DNA of 64,000 nt from Pseudocitrobacter sp913778145 (GCA_035726825.1 JALNTX010000003.1:1-64000), one strand, 5' to 3'; shown: positions 47,124-55,645, counted from the stretch's first letter. Notes: a model not told the origin generated them from the letters alone. A program made the numbers and translations.

Positions 47124-47138
47124 TGCTGCAACACTATT

Positions 47139-47502
47139 GGGGCTGATTCTGGATTCGACGGGATTTGCGAAACCCAAGGTGCATGCCGAGGGGCGGTTTG
47201 CCTCGTAAAAAGCCGCAAAAAAATAGTCGCAAACGACGAAAACTACGCTTTAGCAGCTTAATAACCTGCTCTGAGCCCTCTCTCCCTAGCTTCCGCTCTT
47301 AAGACGGGGATCAAAGAGAGGTCAAACCCAAAAGAGATCGCGTGGAAGCCCTGCCTGGGGTTGAAGCGTTAAAACTAATCAGGCTAGTTTGTTAGTGGCG
47401 TGTCTGTCCGCAGCTGGCAAGCGAATGTAAAGACTGACTAAGCATGTAGTGCCGAGGATGTAGGAATTTCGGACGGGGGTTCAAATCCCCCCAGCTCCAC
47501 CA
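47139..47502 (+). ncRNA. ssrA: Transfer-messenger RNA (tmRNA, SsrA)
   Basis: Rescues ribosomes stalled on broken mRNA and tags the nascent protein for ClpXP. Mature 5' end GGGGCTGATTCTGGATTCGACG and 3' end CAGCTCCACCA pair as the acceptor stem. The tag frame at 47229-47258 codes ANDENYALAA, then two TAA stops. The T-arm is GGGGG-TTCAAAT-CCCCC, while E. coli has GCGGG/CCCGC with loop TTCAACT, so the last about 35 bases may have been supplied by the phage. Length 364, against 363 in E. coli. Confidence 0.97.
47470..47502 (+). other. Probable prophage attachment site (attL-type) in the ssrA 3' end
   Basis: Core order ends here and P2-like prophage sequence begins directly after the tmRNA CCA. 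Many phages and islands insert at the 3' end of ssrA and restore it with their own copy. The matching repeat should lie beyond the right edge. The exact core cannot be defined from one end. Confidence 0.7.
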
Positions 47503-47510
47503 AATAAAAC

Positions 47511-47540
47511 AAGGGGTTACGTGAAAGCGTAGCCCTTTTT
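47511..47540 (+). terminator. ssrA downstream terminator
   Basis: AAGGGGTTACG-TGAAAG-CGTAGCCCTT stem with one bulge or wobble and a T5 tail, nine bases after tmRNA. It probably came with the phage end, since it lies on the prophage side. Confidence 0.8.
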
Positions 47541-47587
47541 CTTTGCCAGTGGCGGCAAAATGGCGACAGATGTCAGTCAGGCAGGCA

Positions 47588-47667
47588 GGCAGTCAGGCAG
47601 TCAGGCAGTCAGGCAGTCAGGCAGTCAGGCAGTCAGGCAGTCAGGCAGTCAGGCAGTCAGGCAGTCA
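47588..47667 (+). repeat. Octamer tandem repeat GGCAGTCA, 10 copies
   Basis: Ten perfect head-to-tail copies of GGCAGTCA, with partial units (GTCAGTCAGGCAGGCA) before and CAG after, in the noncoding gap between the prophage end and the first cargo gene. Such arrays change copy number by polymerase slippage. No believable protein spans it. It lies about 90 bases before the cargo gene start and could alter promoter spacing. Confidence 0.92.
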
Positions 47668-47757
47668 GTTGAACTCATTTAGGTCTAGCCACCTAAGAAA
47701 CCATAGGTTACATTTTGTTTCCAATGTTAAATCATGTGTCAAAAACTGGGTATTGCT

Positions 47758-48468
47758 ATGAATATGAAAAAATTGCATTCAATAAATAAATTGTTCCTAG
47801 TCACAACATTTGCAATTTTATTATTTGCCGCAATGGAATTCATCTACATATTTCTCCGTTCATTTAAACTCGCCCCAAATTACACAGGCACTGTAAGCGA
47901 TATATTAATTGCAACAGCCAATGTCATCTTGGCAATATTTGCCATATTAGCATACAAAAATTTATCCAGTTTATTTAAGGAAAAAATATCCAGCAACGCT
48001 ATAGATAAAATTGACACTGTTTTAATATCACTAGATGAATGCATTGATAAGCTATCAAGTTTATTTTTAAATTACACACTCATAAAAATCTTCAAAGAAG
48101 CAAAAGACTACAAAGAACCAAATTATGTAAAGCTTTTCGATGAAGCTTCAAAAAACACAACGGAAGCAATGGAATATGCCTATAAGGCGAAGTCAGTGCT
48201 GAGCGCTTTAAAACGATGGAACATAAGTTTAGATACAGAACTTGGTCAGAGACAACAAAAATTAATAGATGATTCCTTTGAGCTTTGCATCGCCTCAACT
48301 AATATTATAATCGCATTAACTAATGAAATGAACCCAAAATCAAAATTCCCAAAAGGTGAGTCTTTTGATAACTTATTTGATGCATTCAATACAGAAAGAG
48401 ATCGCCTTCAGGAAGAAAATGATGAGCTAAAAAACTCGTCCATACATGATATATTTAAAATCCAATGA
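47758..48468 (+). CDS. Unrecognised prophage cargo protein with two N-terminal membrane helices
   Basis: I do not recognise the family. The 236 residues start with two hydrophobic helices (about 9-30 and 46-63), then a cytosolic part rich in Lys, Glu and Asn that is mostly helical, ending in a coiled coil (NTERDRLQEENDELKNS). The gene is AT-rich and on the strand opposite the late genes, between attL and ogr: typical of cargo expressed from the prophage. Two ATGs further upstream or downstream (47734, 47764) are possible starts. A role in superinfection exclusion or abortive infection is a guess from position and architecture. Confidence 0.8.
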   Translation: MNMKKLHSINKLFLVTTFAILLFAAMEFIYIFLRSFKLAPNYTGTVSDILIATANVILAIFAILAYKNLSSLFKEKISSNAIDKIDTVLISLDECIDKLSSLFLNYTLIKIFKEAKDYKEPNYVKLFDEASKNTTEAMEYAYKAKSVLSALKRWNISLDTELGQRQQKLIDDSFELCIASTNIIIALTNEMNPKSKFPKGESFDNLFDAFNTERDRLQEENDELKNSSIHDIFKIQ

Positions 48469-48471
48469 TCA

Positions 48472-48504
48472 CATCCTTTCACTAAATTAGATAGTGAAAG
48501 GATG
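48472..48504. terminator. Perfect 13-bp inverted repeat between cargo gene and ogr
   Basis: CATCCTTTCACTA-AATTAGA-TAGTGAAAGGATG lies three bases after the cargo gene and 14 bases from the ogr stop, which converges. It probably stops transcription from both sides, although neither side has a full T tract. Confidence 0.7.
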
Positions 48505-48517
48505 CTAAAAATAACAA

Positions 48518-48739
48518 TCACATATTTAAAGATAAGGATTGTTGCTTGCTATTCGTATGCGCAGGTGCAGAATTGATTTTCTGAGGACGGCATATAGAGC
48601 GCACAAAAGTCTCATGGGTTACGAAAGTGTGCCCACACTCAATGTTAGTGCACTGGTTATAGCGTTCCTTGGTTTCACTGGAGACCTGGAAGCTACTTCG
48701 CGTATGTGCAGAAAGTCCGCACAATGGGCAATTCATCAT
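48518..48739 (-). CDS. ogr: Ogr/Delta zinc-finger late transcription activator
   Basis: Activates the phage late promoters by binding TGT-N12-ACA boxes near -55 and contacting RNA polymerase alpha. The 73 residues match P2 Ogr (72), with Cys pairs in NCPLCG and QCTNIEC forming one zinc site and the conserved TKERYNQC. GGAGG nine bases ahead supports the start; a second ATG follows directly. Two matching late boxes are found in this prophage. Confidence 0.92.
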   Translation of the reverse strand: MMNCPLCGLSAHTRSSFQVSSETKERYNQCTNIECGHTFVTHETFVRSICRPQKINSAPAHTNSKQQSLSLNM

Positions 48740-48810
48740 CTTCAATAACCTCCGCTCAGCTTTGCTAAATTCGCAATAATGATACACCATTATTCAATAA
48801 TGAGAATCTA

Positions 48811-49911
48811 TCATTCAATTTCGAAATCATCAATTTTCACTTCGAGATCCAGACTGGTCGTAAACCCGTTATCCGGGCTGACGGTATGCGTCAGCGTGGT
48901 GATGGTCCACTCCGCATCATCAATCGGCTGTTTGAAGCCGCTAACCCTTACAGGCATTTCGGTGTAGAGATCTGCACGCCCTTCTGCAAGCTGCAGCGAG
49001 AATGACGCTACCCCGCGCTGCAGGCGCTCCCATTGCGTCTTTGCGGCACGCTCCGCATTAGCGCGGTTGGCATAGGTCCGGTTGAGAACCAGTACGTTTT
49101 CATCGGTTCCCACCAGATAATCTCCCTGCTTTGCTTCCGGCTGTTTGGGCGCGGCGGTTTTCTTACGGCGGCGCTTAACCTGCGTGGTCTCTTTCTTCTT
49201 TGGTTCACGGGTATGCAACCAGCTGGCAATCACGCCAGTGTACGCTCCGCGATCCGCCAGGGTAAACCGGTGTCCGTCTCCTGCCTTGCGGGTGATGGTG
49301 ATAACCGGTAGCGGCTTTCCGCTGGCCGTTCTTCCCTGCCCCTCGCGGATAAACAGCAGATTTCCGTCCTTCACGGAGGCAATCGCCCCATACTGGCGCG
49401 CCAGCTTCATCAGGAAACTCGCATCGCTCTCGTTGGTCTGGTCCAGGTGATCCAGCGCTTTGTCCGTCAGGTCTTTGCCCAGCGCCAGTTTCAGGTTGTG
49501 GCGGGCGGCAATCTCTTTCACCACCTCGCCCACCGTGGTCTGGTGCCAGGACTTTTCACGCCGGGTGTTCAGGGTTTCCCGAAAATCAGCGCTGCGGGCG
49601 CGGATGGTCAGCCGATCAGGCGCACCGGAGTGCTCAATCTCATCCACGGTAAATCCCCCTTTCGGGAACAGCGGCTGACCTTTCCAGCCCAGCGCCAGGT
49701 GGATCACCGCACCCCGACGCGGAAGCACAATCATCCCGTCCGCATCGTCCAGCTCCAGATCGAGCTGGTCCGCTTCAAAGCCCCTGTTGTCCGTCAGCAT
49801 CAGACTCATCAGGCGTGCATCCATCACCGTTGTCACGTCTTTGCCTTCGATAGTGATGCTGAACGCCGGGCTTTTGCTATTCTGGTCCGGCAGATCGCTG
49901 TTCAGATTCAT
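48811..49911 (-). CDS. D: Tail protein gpD (baseplate hub / tail spike hub)
   Basis: P2 gpD family, the gp27-like hub at the end of the tail tube, joined to the gpV spike. The 366 residues compare with 387 in P2. A Lys/Arg-rich insert at about 240-262 (KKKETTQVKRRRKKTAAPKQ) is in the linker region. ATGA overlap with U marks the end of the FI-D late operon. The C-terminal VSPDNGFTTSLDLEV is the family ending. Confidence 0.92.
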   Translation of the reverse strand: MNLNSDLPDQNSKSPAFSITIEGKDVTTVMDARLMSLMLTDNRGFEADQLDLELDDADGMIVLPRRGAVIHLALGWKGQPLFPKGGFTVDEIEHSGAPDRLTIRARSADFRETLNTRREKSWHQTTVGEVVKEIAARHNLKLALGKDLTDKALDHLDQTNESDASFLMKLARQYGAIASVKDGNLLFIREGQGRTASGKPLPVITITRKAGDGHRFTLADRGAYTGVIASWLHTREPKKKETTQVKRRRKKTAAPKQPEAKQGDYLVGTDENVLVLNRTYANRANAERAAKTQWERLQRGVASFSLQLAEGRADLYTEMPVRVSGFKQPIDDAEWTITTLTHTVSPDNGFTTSLDLEVKIDDFEIE

Positions 49912-50393
49912 GACAACAGCCCTCCCGCCATATTTTTCACCTTGCCAATCGCCGAGGCTGCCGTGTCCTGCAGGTTGCTGAGCTGATCGCTCAGGCTGCC
50001 GAACATCTCAGACAGCGACTCATCCACCCGTTTCAGGGTCAGCGTGAACTCAATCCTGCGCGGCATCCCACTTTCAAAAAATTCCGTTTTGGTCTGGCTC
50101 AGGCTCTCGATCACAAACATGCCGTAAATGGTCCCGCTACCCTCAATCAGGGGCCATGCTTTGCCCAGCTCTGCCATTTGCTCCAGCGCGAGCAATGACA
50201 GCCTGCCGCCGGTGACTTCCGGCAGCAGTACGCCGGATAATGTCAGCGAGTCGTTATCCGGGCCAAGAAACTGCGTTGATGGTCGCCGGTTCACCCGGCT
50301 GTTGGCTGCGTGTCGCCAGCTTCGCTGATACTGCAACTCCTGATACGGCACTGTACGCAGCATGAAGACATATAACCCCAGCACCATCATCAT
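49908..50393 (-). CDS. U: Tail completion protein gpU
   Basis: P2 gpU family; caps the end of the tail tube during assembly. The 161 residues start MMMVLGLYVFMLRTVPYQELQYQRSWRHA, very close to P2. It overlaps D and T by four bases each, which indicates translational coupling. Confidence 0.93.
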   Translation of the reverse strand: MMMVLGLYVFMLRTVPYQELQYQRSWRHAANSRVNRRPSTQFLGPDNDSLTLSGVLLPEVTGGRLSLLALEQMAELGKAWPLIEGSGTIYGMFVIESLSQTKTEFFESGMPRRIEFTLTLKRVDESLSEMFGSLSDQLSNLQDTAASAIGKVKNMAGGLLS

Positions 50394-53300
50394 GATTCAT
50401 ATCCCCCTTGATCACTGAAATTACTCCGCGCTTTAGCCCTGGCTTTGCGCTCGCGCTCGTCAAGCTGCCGCGCGACTTCGCGGGCAATATCCTGCGCACT
50501 CTGCCCAGGCTGGGCAGTGATATGAATGGGCGCGTTAATCTCATAACGGATCACTGGCGGTACACTGGCAGATTTCGCAGGTTGACTTTGTTTATATGCC
50601 ATTGCCGGTAGGCTGTACGGATGCAGAGGAGCAGCCTCTGCAGGCGCTGCCGCTACGCCCATGACGCCTGCAACTACGGACGCCAGCGCAGCAGTGCGCC
50701 GTCTGCTGGTCACATTTGCCGGACCGTTCACAATTTCGGGTCCGTTCTCCCCAACGATGCCAAACTGCCCTCGCGGGATAATACCGCCCGTGTCGTACAT
50801 GCCAGCAAATCCCATTGGCGGGAATCCGCCTGGTGGCAACACCACCTTACCGTCACCGTTCACTGTAGCAGGCTGCTGTCGTGTAACCTGTTCAGGTAAT
50901 TTTGCTTTTGCCGCTTCCTTACTGACGATGCCGAGTTTTTCCAGCAACCACGACACGCCTGACTTGAGAGACTCAAGCGGGTGCATAACCATATTCAGAC
51001 CTTCCGCCAGTGCCTCACCAAATCTGCGGCCCATTGCAGCTGCGCTGTTCAGTTCTTCGGCAGTGGATTTAACCGGCGTAAGCAAATCAGTGAACCATCC
51101 CCACAAAGCCTGCACCTTGTCGCCAATCCACTGAAAAACAGGTCGCAATGGCTCAAAGGCAGCACTGATCGGTGCAGCAGCGGCTTTGAACCCCTCCACC
51201 ACACCACCCAAAAATGCGCTAATCGGCAGCCAGTATTTCCAGACAACCAGCGCCACGCCAGCCAGCGCCGCCACAACCAGCCCTATCGGACTCAGTAACG
51301 CACCCAGCAGGCCGGAAATGCCATATAGCGTGACACGAAGTAATGCCAGTGGACCAGATACCAGAAAACGCAGCACGCCACCGGCAGCAGACAACCCGCC
51401 CCGCAGCGTTGCCAGCGGATTCATCACCATACCAATTACATTACGAATACCGGACATTCCGGCGCGTAGCATGGCAAGCGGCGCACCTACTACCGCTTTC
51501 AGTGCATTGCCAGCCAGCCCGACAGAACGGCGTAGGGAATTAAGGGGAGTGCTCAGCAGCCCGACACTGCCACCGGATGAGGCCATACCACGACGCAACA
51601 GGGAAAGTGGAGCACCTGCCAGCCATGACAACGCACTGCCGGTGCGGGTCACTGCGGCAGTAACAGAAGGTAAAGTTTTTACACCCAGCACAGACATGCC
51701 AAACCGGATCACCGCCAGCGGCCCCAGCACAGCAGCTAACGCCACCGCAAGCGTGCCGAGCGCAACGGTAATCGCGGCAGTCGCTGCAGCAACTTTCATC
51801 AGCGTGCCTGTCAGCTGCGGGTTGGCCTCCACCCAGCGACGTAATGCGCCGGTGACGCGTTTTACGGAATCCATAACGTCCATCAGTGGTTGGCGCAGCG
51901 TTTCGCCCAGACTACTGAAAGCGTTCTGCGCCCCTGTTTTGACCAGCAACCACTGCGCAGATAAAGAGTCTTTGTTGATATCAGATTCTTTCTGCATGGA
52001 GCCGTTCGCTTCATTGCCTGATGTGAGTTTCAGCTGGCGCTGCAACTCCGGCAGGTTGTTAGCCAGCTTTGCGGCGTCGTCACCAAATTCTTTGCCGAAA
52101 ACCATCGTCATGGCAGACAGACGTTTATCCTTTGGTAGTTTGTTGACCTTCTCCAGAACGCGCTGGATAGTGCCCATTGCGTCGGTTGTCATCTGCTTCT
52201 CAATCTCAGCGGGATTGAGTTTAAGCAAGTCCATACCCTCAAAAAAACGCTTACTCTGCATAGTCGCAATTGACAGTTCGCGCACCATAGCATTCGAGGC
52301 GCTGGCGGCAATTTCCGGCGCAGCGCCAAGAGACAGGAACGTGGAACCAAGGGCCGCCGCTTTTCGATAGTCCAGGCGATCAGCCACGCCCCCCATGCGC
52401 TGCAGCACGTCGATAATATCCGCGCCCTTCGACATAGCGTTATCGTCCAGGTAGTTCAGCGCATCGCCCAGCTGTTCAATATTGCGGGTTGGTACTTTAT
52501 ACAGCTGCGCAATTTTACCCAACCCTTCCGCCAGCTCGTCTGCGGGTAGCTCAAAGGCCGTTGCGGCTTTTGCCGCCGTGGAGGCAAAAGCCAGCAGGTC
52601 ACGCTTCTGGTCTTCGTATGGATCGTCCTGCTTGGTTACACCCATACGCGCACCACCTTCAACCAGTGCGGCATAGTCTATAGCGCCGTTCTCCATCGGC
52701 AGCTGTTCGCTGGCGGCCTTGATGGCATCCTGCATGTCATAAAACTGTTTCGTGCGGTTGCCGTTATCGTCCCGCAGCCCGTTTACCTGCTTTGCCACGC
52801 CTTTCATGGCATCTTCCATGCTGGCGTAGCTCTTAACTGCCGCCACAACAGGCGCGCCCATTGCCACTCCTGCAGCCGTGGTGGTAGCCCCTGCCCCGGC
52901 GATGCGATCCCGCACTTCCAGACGGCGGGAATACTGATCGCGGACGGCGTTCATTCGCGCCTGCTGTTCGCCCAGGCGTTTGAGGGATTTCTGCTGCCGG
53001 TCCAGCGCCTGCCGGGTTTCGTCGGCATTCTGCCGCAATTCCCGCTGCGCACTACTGAGCTTTTTCGTGTCCAGTCCGGCTTCATTGAGCGCAAGACGCT
53101 GGCGCTGAACCGACTGACGCAAACCGTTATATTTGCTCTGCAACTCCGTAACGCGGTTTTTTGCCTGCTCAAGCAGTCGCGCCTGCGCAGCCGTCGGGCG
53201 GTTGGTGGCAGAGAATTGCGTGGCAAGTTTCGCCGCTTCTTCGCGTGCGGCTTTAAGGCTGTTACCGGTGACTGCTAACTGCGCGCTGGCCTTACGGAAA

Positions 53301-53464
53301 CCGTCAATGCGGCCCGCCTGAGCATCTAACTCTTTTAAACGGACGCGGCTTAGCTGAATGGCTGCAGCCAGCTCTTTTGAGCTGGCCTGCGCGGATCGGA
53401 ATGGGCGGGTGAGCTTGTCAACCGCATTAAGAATCACCTGCAGGCGCAGGTTATTGTCACTCAT
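50390..53464 (-). CDS. T: Tail tape measure protein gpT
   Basis: Sets tail length and is ejected ahead of the DNA. The 1024 residues compare with about 815 in P2. An N-terminal coiled-coil (about 20-190) is followed by the TP901-type core (AGATTTAAGVAMGAPVVAA..., about 195-560), a hydrophobic middle (about 570-770) with Leu/Gly/Ala helices, and a Gly/Pro-rich C-terminus. The start MSDNNLRLQ lies inside the end of the E' frame; the frame is open 16 codons further upstream, overlapping E'. Confidence 0.93.
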   Translation of the reverse strand: MSDNNLRLQVILNAVDKLTRPFRSAQASSKELAAAIQLSRVRLKELDAQAGRIDGFRKASAQLAVTGNSLKAAREEAAKLATQFSATNRPTAAQARLLEQAKNRVTELQSKYNGLRQSVQRQRLALNEAGLDTKKLSSAQRELRQNADETRQALDRQQKSLKRLGEQQARMNAVRDQYSRRLEVRDRIAGAGATTTAAGVAMGAPVVAAVKSYASMEDAMKGVAKQVNGLRDDNGNRTKQFYDMQDAIKAASEQLPMENGAIDYAALVEGGARMGVTKQDDPYEDQKRDLLAFASTAAKAATAFELPADELAEGLGKIAQLYKVPTRNIEQLGDALNYLDDNAMSKGADIIDVLQRMGGVADRLDYRKAAALGSTFLSLGAAPEIAASASNAMVRELSIATMQSKRFFEGMDLLKLNPAEIEKQMTTDAMGTIQRVLEKVNKLPKDKRLSAMTMVFGKEFGDDAAKLANNLPELQRQLKLTSGNEANGSMQKESDINKDSLSAQWLLVKTGAQNAFSSLGETLRQPLMDVMDSVKRVTGALRRWVEANPQLTGTLMKVAAATAAITVALGTLAVALAAVLGPLAVIRFGMSVLGVKTLPSVTAAVTRTGSALSWLAGAPLSLLRRGMASSGGSVGLLSTPLNSLRRSVGLAGNALKAVVGAPLAMLRAGMSGIRNVIGMVMNPLATLRGGLSAAGGVLRFLVSGPLALLRVTLYGISGLLGALLSPIGLVVAALAGVALVVWKYWLPISAFLGGVVEGFKAAAAPISAAFEPLRPVFQWIGDKVQALWGWFTDLLTPVKSTAEELNSAAAMGRRFGEALAEGLNMVMHPLESLKSGVSWLLEKLGIVSKEAAKAKLPEQVTRQQPATVNGDGKVVLPPGGFPPMGFAGMYDTGGIIPRGQFGIVGENGPEIVNGPANVTSRRRTAALASVVAGVMGVAAAPAEAAPLHPYSLPAMAYKQSQPAKSASVPPVIRYEINAPIHITAQPGQSAQDIAREVARQLDERERKARAKARSNFSDQGGYES

Positions 53465-53893
53465 CGCTGGCCCCGCTTCTCTGAATCGCTTTATGCCGCC
53501 ACTCCAGCACATCAGTCAGCGGCATAACGTCAGTGGTGGACGGCGACCAGTGAAAGATGGTGGCAATATCTGCCACCAGATCATCAACCGTCAGGCTGTC
53601 GGTAAACCGGCAAGCACCGACTTCTTCAACAAAAAAGTCACCACCTCAACCGACAACGCAGTGAGATCGGCAGGGTCCAGCTCTGCCATTTCCTGCGCGG
53701 TCAGCGTCGGGGTGGAGATACGCGGGATCACCGTCATCATTGCGCCCACGTCCATATCCATAATGGCCTGCAGACGGGTGCCACGCAGCGCGCCGGACTG
53801 CGGCTTGCGCAGCACAATTTCAGTAATTTCAGTTTTACCACGCTTGATCGGGGTATCCAGTTGCACGGTCTTTTCAGTCAGCTTGTCGCTCAT
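53457..53893 (-). CDS. E': Tail assembly chaperone gpE+E' (-1 frameshift product)
   Basis: Ribosomes that slip one base back at TTTTTTG (53636-53630) continue ...FFVEEVGACRFTDSLTVDD and read through HWSPSTTDVMPL to RSGASDE, ending at TGA 53459-53457. The fused product is 145 residues; P2 makes a similar one. The shifted frame has no good start of its own, which fits expression only by frameshift. Its end overlaps the gpT start. Confidence 0.88.
53591..53893 (-). CDS. E: Tail assembly chaperone gpE
   Basis: Short product of the E/E' pair that coats the tape measure during tail assembly. The 100-residue zero-frame product begins MSDKLTEKTVQLDTPIKRGK. A slippery TTTTTTG near codons 86-88 allows a -1 shift into E'. 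It lies between FII and T, as in P2. Confidence 0.92.
   Translation of the reverse strand: MSDKLTEKTVQLDTPIKRGKTEITEIVLRKPQSGALRGTRLQAIMDMDVGAMMTVIPRISTPTLTAQEMAELDPADLTALSVEVVTFLLKKSVLAGLPTA
53630..53636 (-). other. Programmed -1 frameshift site T-TTT-TTG
   Basis: The heptamer T TTT TTG in the E zero frame is the same slippery sequence known for P2 E/E' and conserved through tail-chaperone genes of many tailed phages. Confidence 0.88.
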
Positions 53894-53947
53894 GTTCGTT
53901 TCCTGTTAATGAATTACTGGCGCGGCTTCCCGCGCCTTTAAGGTTAA

Positions 53948-54463
53948 TCAGAGGCCGAGGGCGTTACGGTGTTCTTCCATCAGGTCCACGCCGTCAACGA
54001 TTTCAACCATGTTGACCAGATCGACCTCATAAAGCACTTCGCCGTTAATGGTCAACTTCGCGTAGCTGTTGGTGCTACTGACCTTGGTGCTGCTGCTCTC
54101 GCCGGTCTTCCACTCGCCGGAATCCACTTCTTTATGACGCCCGCGCACAACCAGCTCAACGGCCTGCACTTCGCCGGTATCGTCACGCTGAATGGAACCG
54201 GTGAAACGCAGCTGGATGCCGTCAACAGTTGCCTTGCCCATCTGCTTGAATAACAGCAGTTCGGTGCCGCCGATTGAAAATTCCGTGTCCAGTGCGCCGT
54301 CATCCAGCCCCATGTCCACGTCCACCGCGCCTGGCATACCGCCGCCGCGATACTTCTCAAACTTGCGGGTGAATTTCGGCAGGGTCAGGGACTCAACGAT
54401 TCCCTGCCAGTTGTTCCCGTCGTTGAACAGGTTCAGGTGTTTTAACTTGCGTGGTAAAGCCAT
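53948..54463 (-). CDS. FII: Major tail tube protein gpFII
   Basis: Forms the inner tube of the contractile tail. The 171 residues (172 in P2) begin MALPRKLKHLNLFNDGNNWQ and show the family's KFEKYRGGGMPGAVDVDMG. It follows FI by nine bases in the same late operon. Confidence 0.94.
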   Translation of the reverse strand: MALPRKLKHLNLFNDGNNWQGIVESLTLPKFTRKFEKYRGGGMPGAVDVDMGLDDGALDTEFSIGGTELLLFKQMGKATVDGIQLRFTGSIQRDDTGEVQAVELVVRGRHKEVDSGEWKTGESSSTKVSSTNSYAKLTINGEVLYEVDLVNMVEIVDGVDLMEEHRNALGL

Positions 54464-54472
54464 GGTGTCCCC

Positions 54473-55645
54473 TTACGCGCTGACCTGGCTGGAGAAATCC
54501 AGCAGGTACTGATCGGTGATGCGCTGGCGCAGCATCAGGTTTTCAAGCGGCGGCACCGGCGTGTAGTCGTAGTCGATAGTGAGTTTCCCGGCTTTCAGGG
54601 AGTCTTTATCGTTCAGCGACTCATCCAGCCAGCAGTCTGCGCCGATGATGTAGCCCTGCGTTTTCAGGCTGCGCAGCTTAGCGCGGATACCTTCGATAAT
54701 GTCGCGGGCCAGCGACGGGTTAAGCACGCCATCCACCGCCCACATGTGCGCTTCTGCGATGGTGTCAGCCAGCACCTGCGCCGTGCGGGTGTAGTTCTCA
54801 AAGGCAAACAGAGGATCGTCACTGAGGCAGCGGGAACCCCAGAAGCGGAAGCCGTCTTTACGGATCAGCGTCGTGACGTCGTTCTGGTTCAACAGTCCCG
54901 CATCGGTTGCCGGGTCCTGCAGATCCCAGAACACATCGGCGGAAATGCCGGTGACGCCGTTCACGCCCACGTTGGACAGTGTTTTGTGCCAGCCGGTCTG
55001 CTCGTCAATTTTGGCACGCAGGCCGAGCGCACGGGCGGAGGCGTAAGCGGTCGCATCTGCATTCAGCACGGTGTCAAAGTTGATGAAATCAGGCCAGATC
55101 AGCATCCCCTCTCGCTGGCTGAAATTGTCACGATAGGCAATCGCTTCTTCCACCGTTTTGCAGCCATAGGCTGACAGATAGGCAAACCCTCGCAGGCTCT
55201 GCGCCACGCTCAGCAGCTCAGTGGCAACCGCCTGTGTGTCATGTCCCGGCACGCCGAGGATGCGCGGCTTGACGCCCAGCTGCGACTGCGCTGAAAGCAG
55301 CGCTTTCATGCCCGTTTTTTTACCGTCAGCAGTCACGCCGCCGATAATATTGGAGGTGGTTTCTTCTTCCGTTTCACCCTGAGACACGCGTACAACAACG
55401 GTCACAGGTTTAGCCTGGTCTGCAATCGCATCCAGCGAACGGGCCAGCGTGCCAGATTCGCCCGCTTTGCCACTTGCAGTCAGTACATCGGTCAGCAGAA
55501 CCGGCTTATTAAGGGGAAACATGGACGCATCGGCATCATCGCCGGTGCAGACCATGCCCACGATAGCTGTGCTCACCGTGGTAATGGATCGGGTGCCTTC
55601 GTTGACTTCAACAACGCGCACCCCGTGGTGGTAATCCTGAGCCAT
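54473..55645 (-). CDS. FI: Major tail sheath protein gpFI
   Basis: Contractile sheath subunit. The 390 residues (396 in P2) start MAQDYHHGVRVVEVNEGTR, with conserved VGMVCTGDDAD, GCKTVEEAIAYRDNF and the C-terminal PVPPLENLMLRQRITDQYL. First gene of the FI-FII-E-T-U-D operon, under an Ogr-dependent promoter. Confidence 0.95.
   Translation of the reverse strand: MAQDYHHGVRVVEVNEGTRSITTVSTAIVGMVCTGDDADASMFPLNKPVLLTDVLTASGKAGESGTLARSLDAIADQAKPVTVVVRVSQGETEEETTSNIIGGVTADGKKTGMKALLSAQSQLGVKPRILGVPGHDTQAVATELLSVAQSLRGFAYLSAYGCKTVEEAIAYRDNFSQREGMLIWPDFINFDTVLNADATAYASARALGLRAKIDEQTGWHKTLSNVGVNGVTGISADVFWDLQDPATDAGLLNQNDVTTLIRKDGFRFWGSRCLSDDPLFAFENYTRTAQVLADTIAEAHMWAVDGVLNPSLARDIIEGIRAKLRSLKTQGYIIGADCWLDESLNDKDSLKAGKLTIDYDYTPVPPLENLMLRQRITDQYLLDFSSQVSA

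Noticed and set aside
47572..47671. CRISPR-like array
   Set aside because: The units are eight bases with no spacers, and no cas gene is near; it is a simple tandem repeat.
47543..47761. A 72-codon frame across the octamer repeat, and the idea that repeat slippage could fuse it to the cargo gene
   Set aside because: The translation is just repeated SQAVRQSG, there is no ribosome site, and the cargo frame has a TAG stop at about 47680 between repeat and gene, so no copy number gives a fusion.
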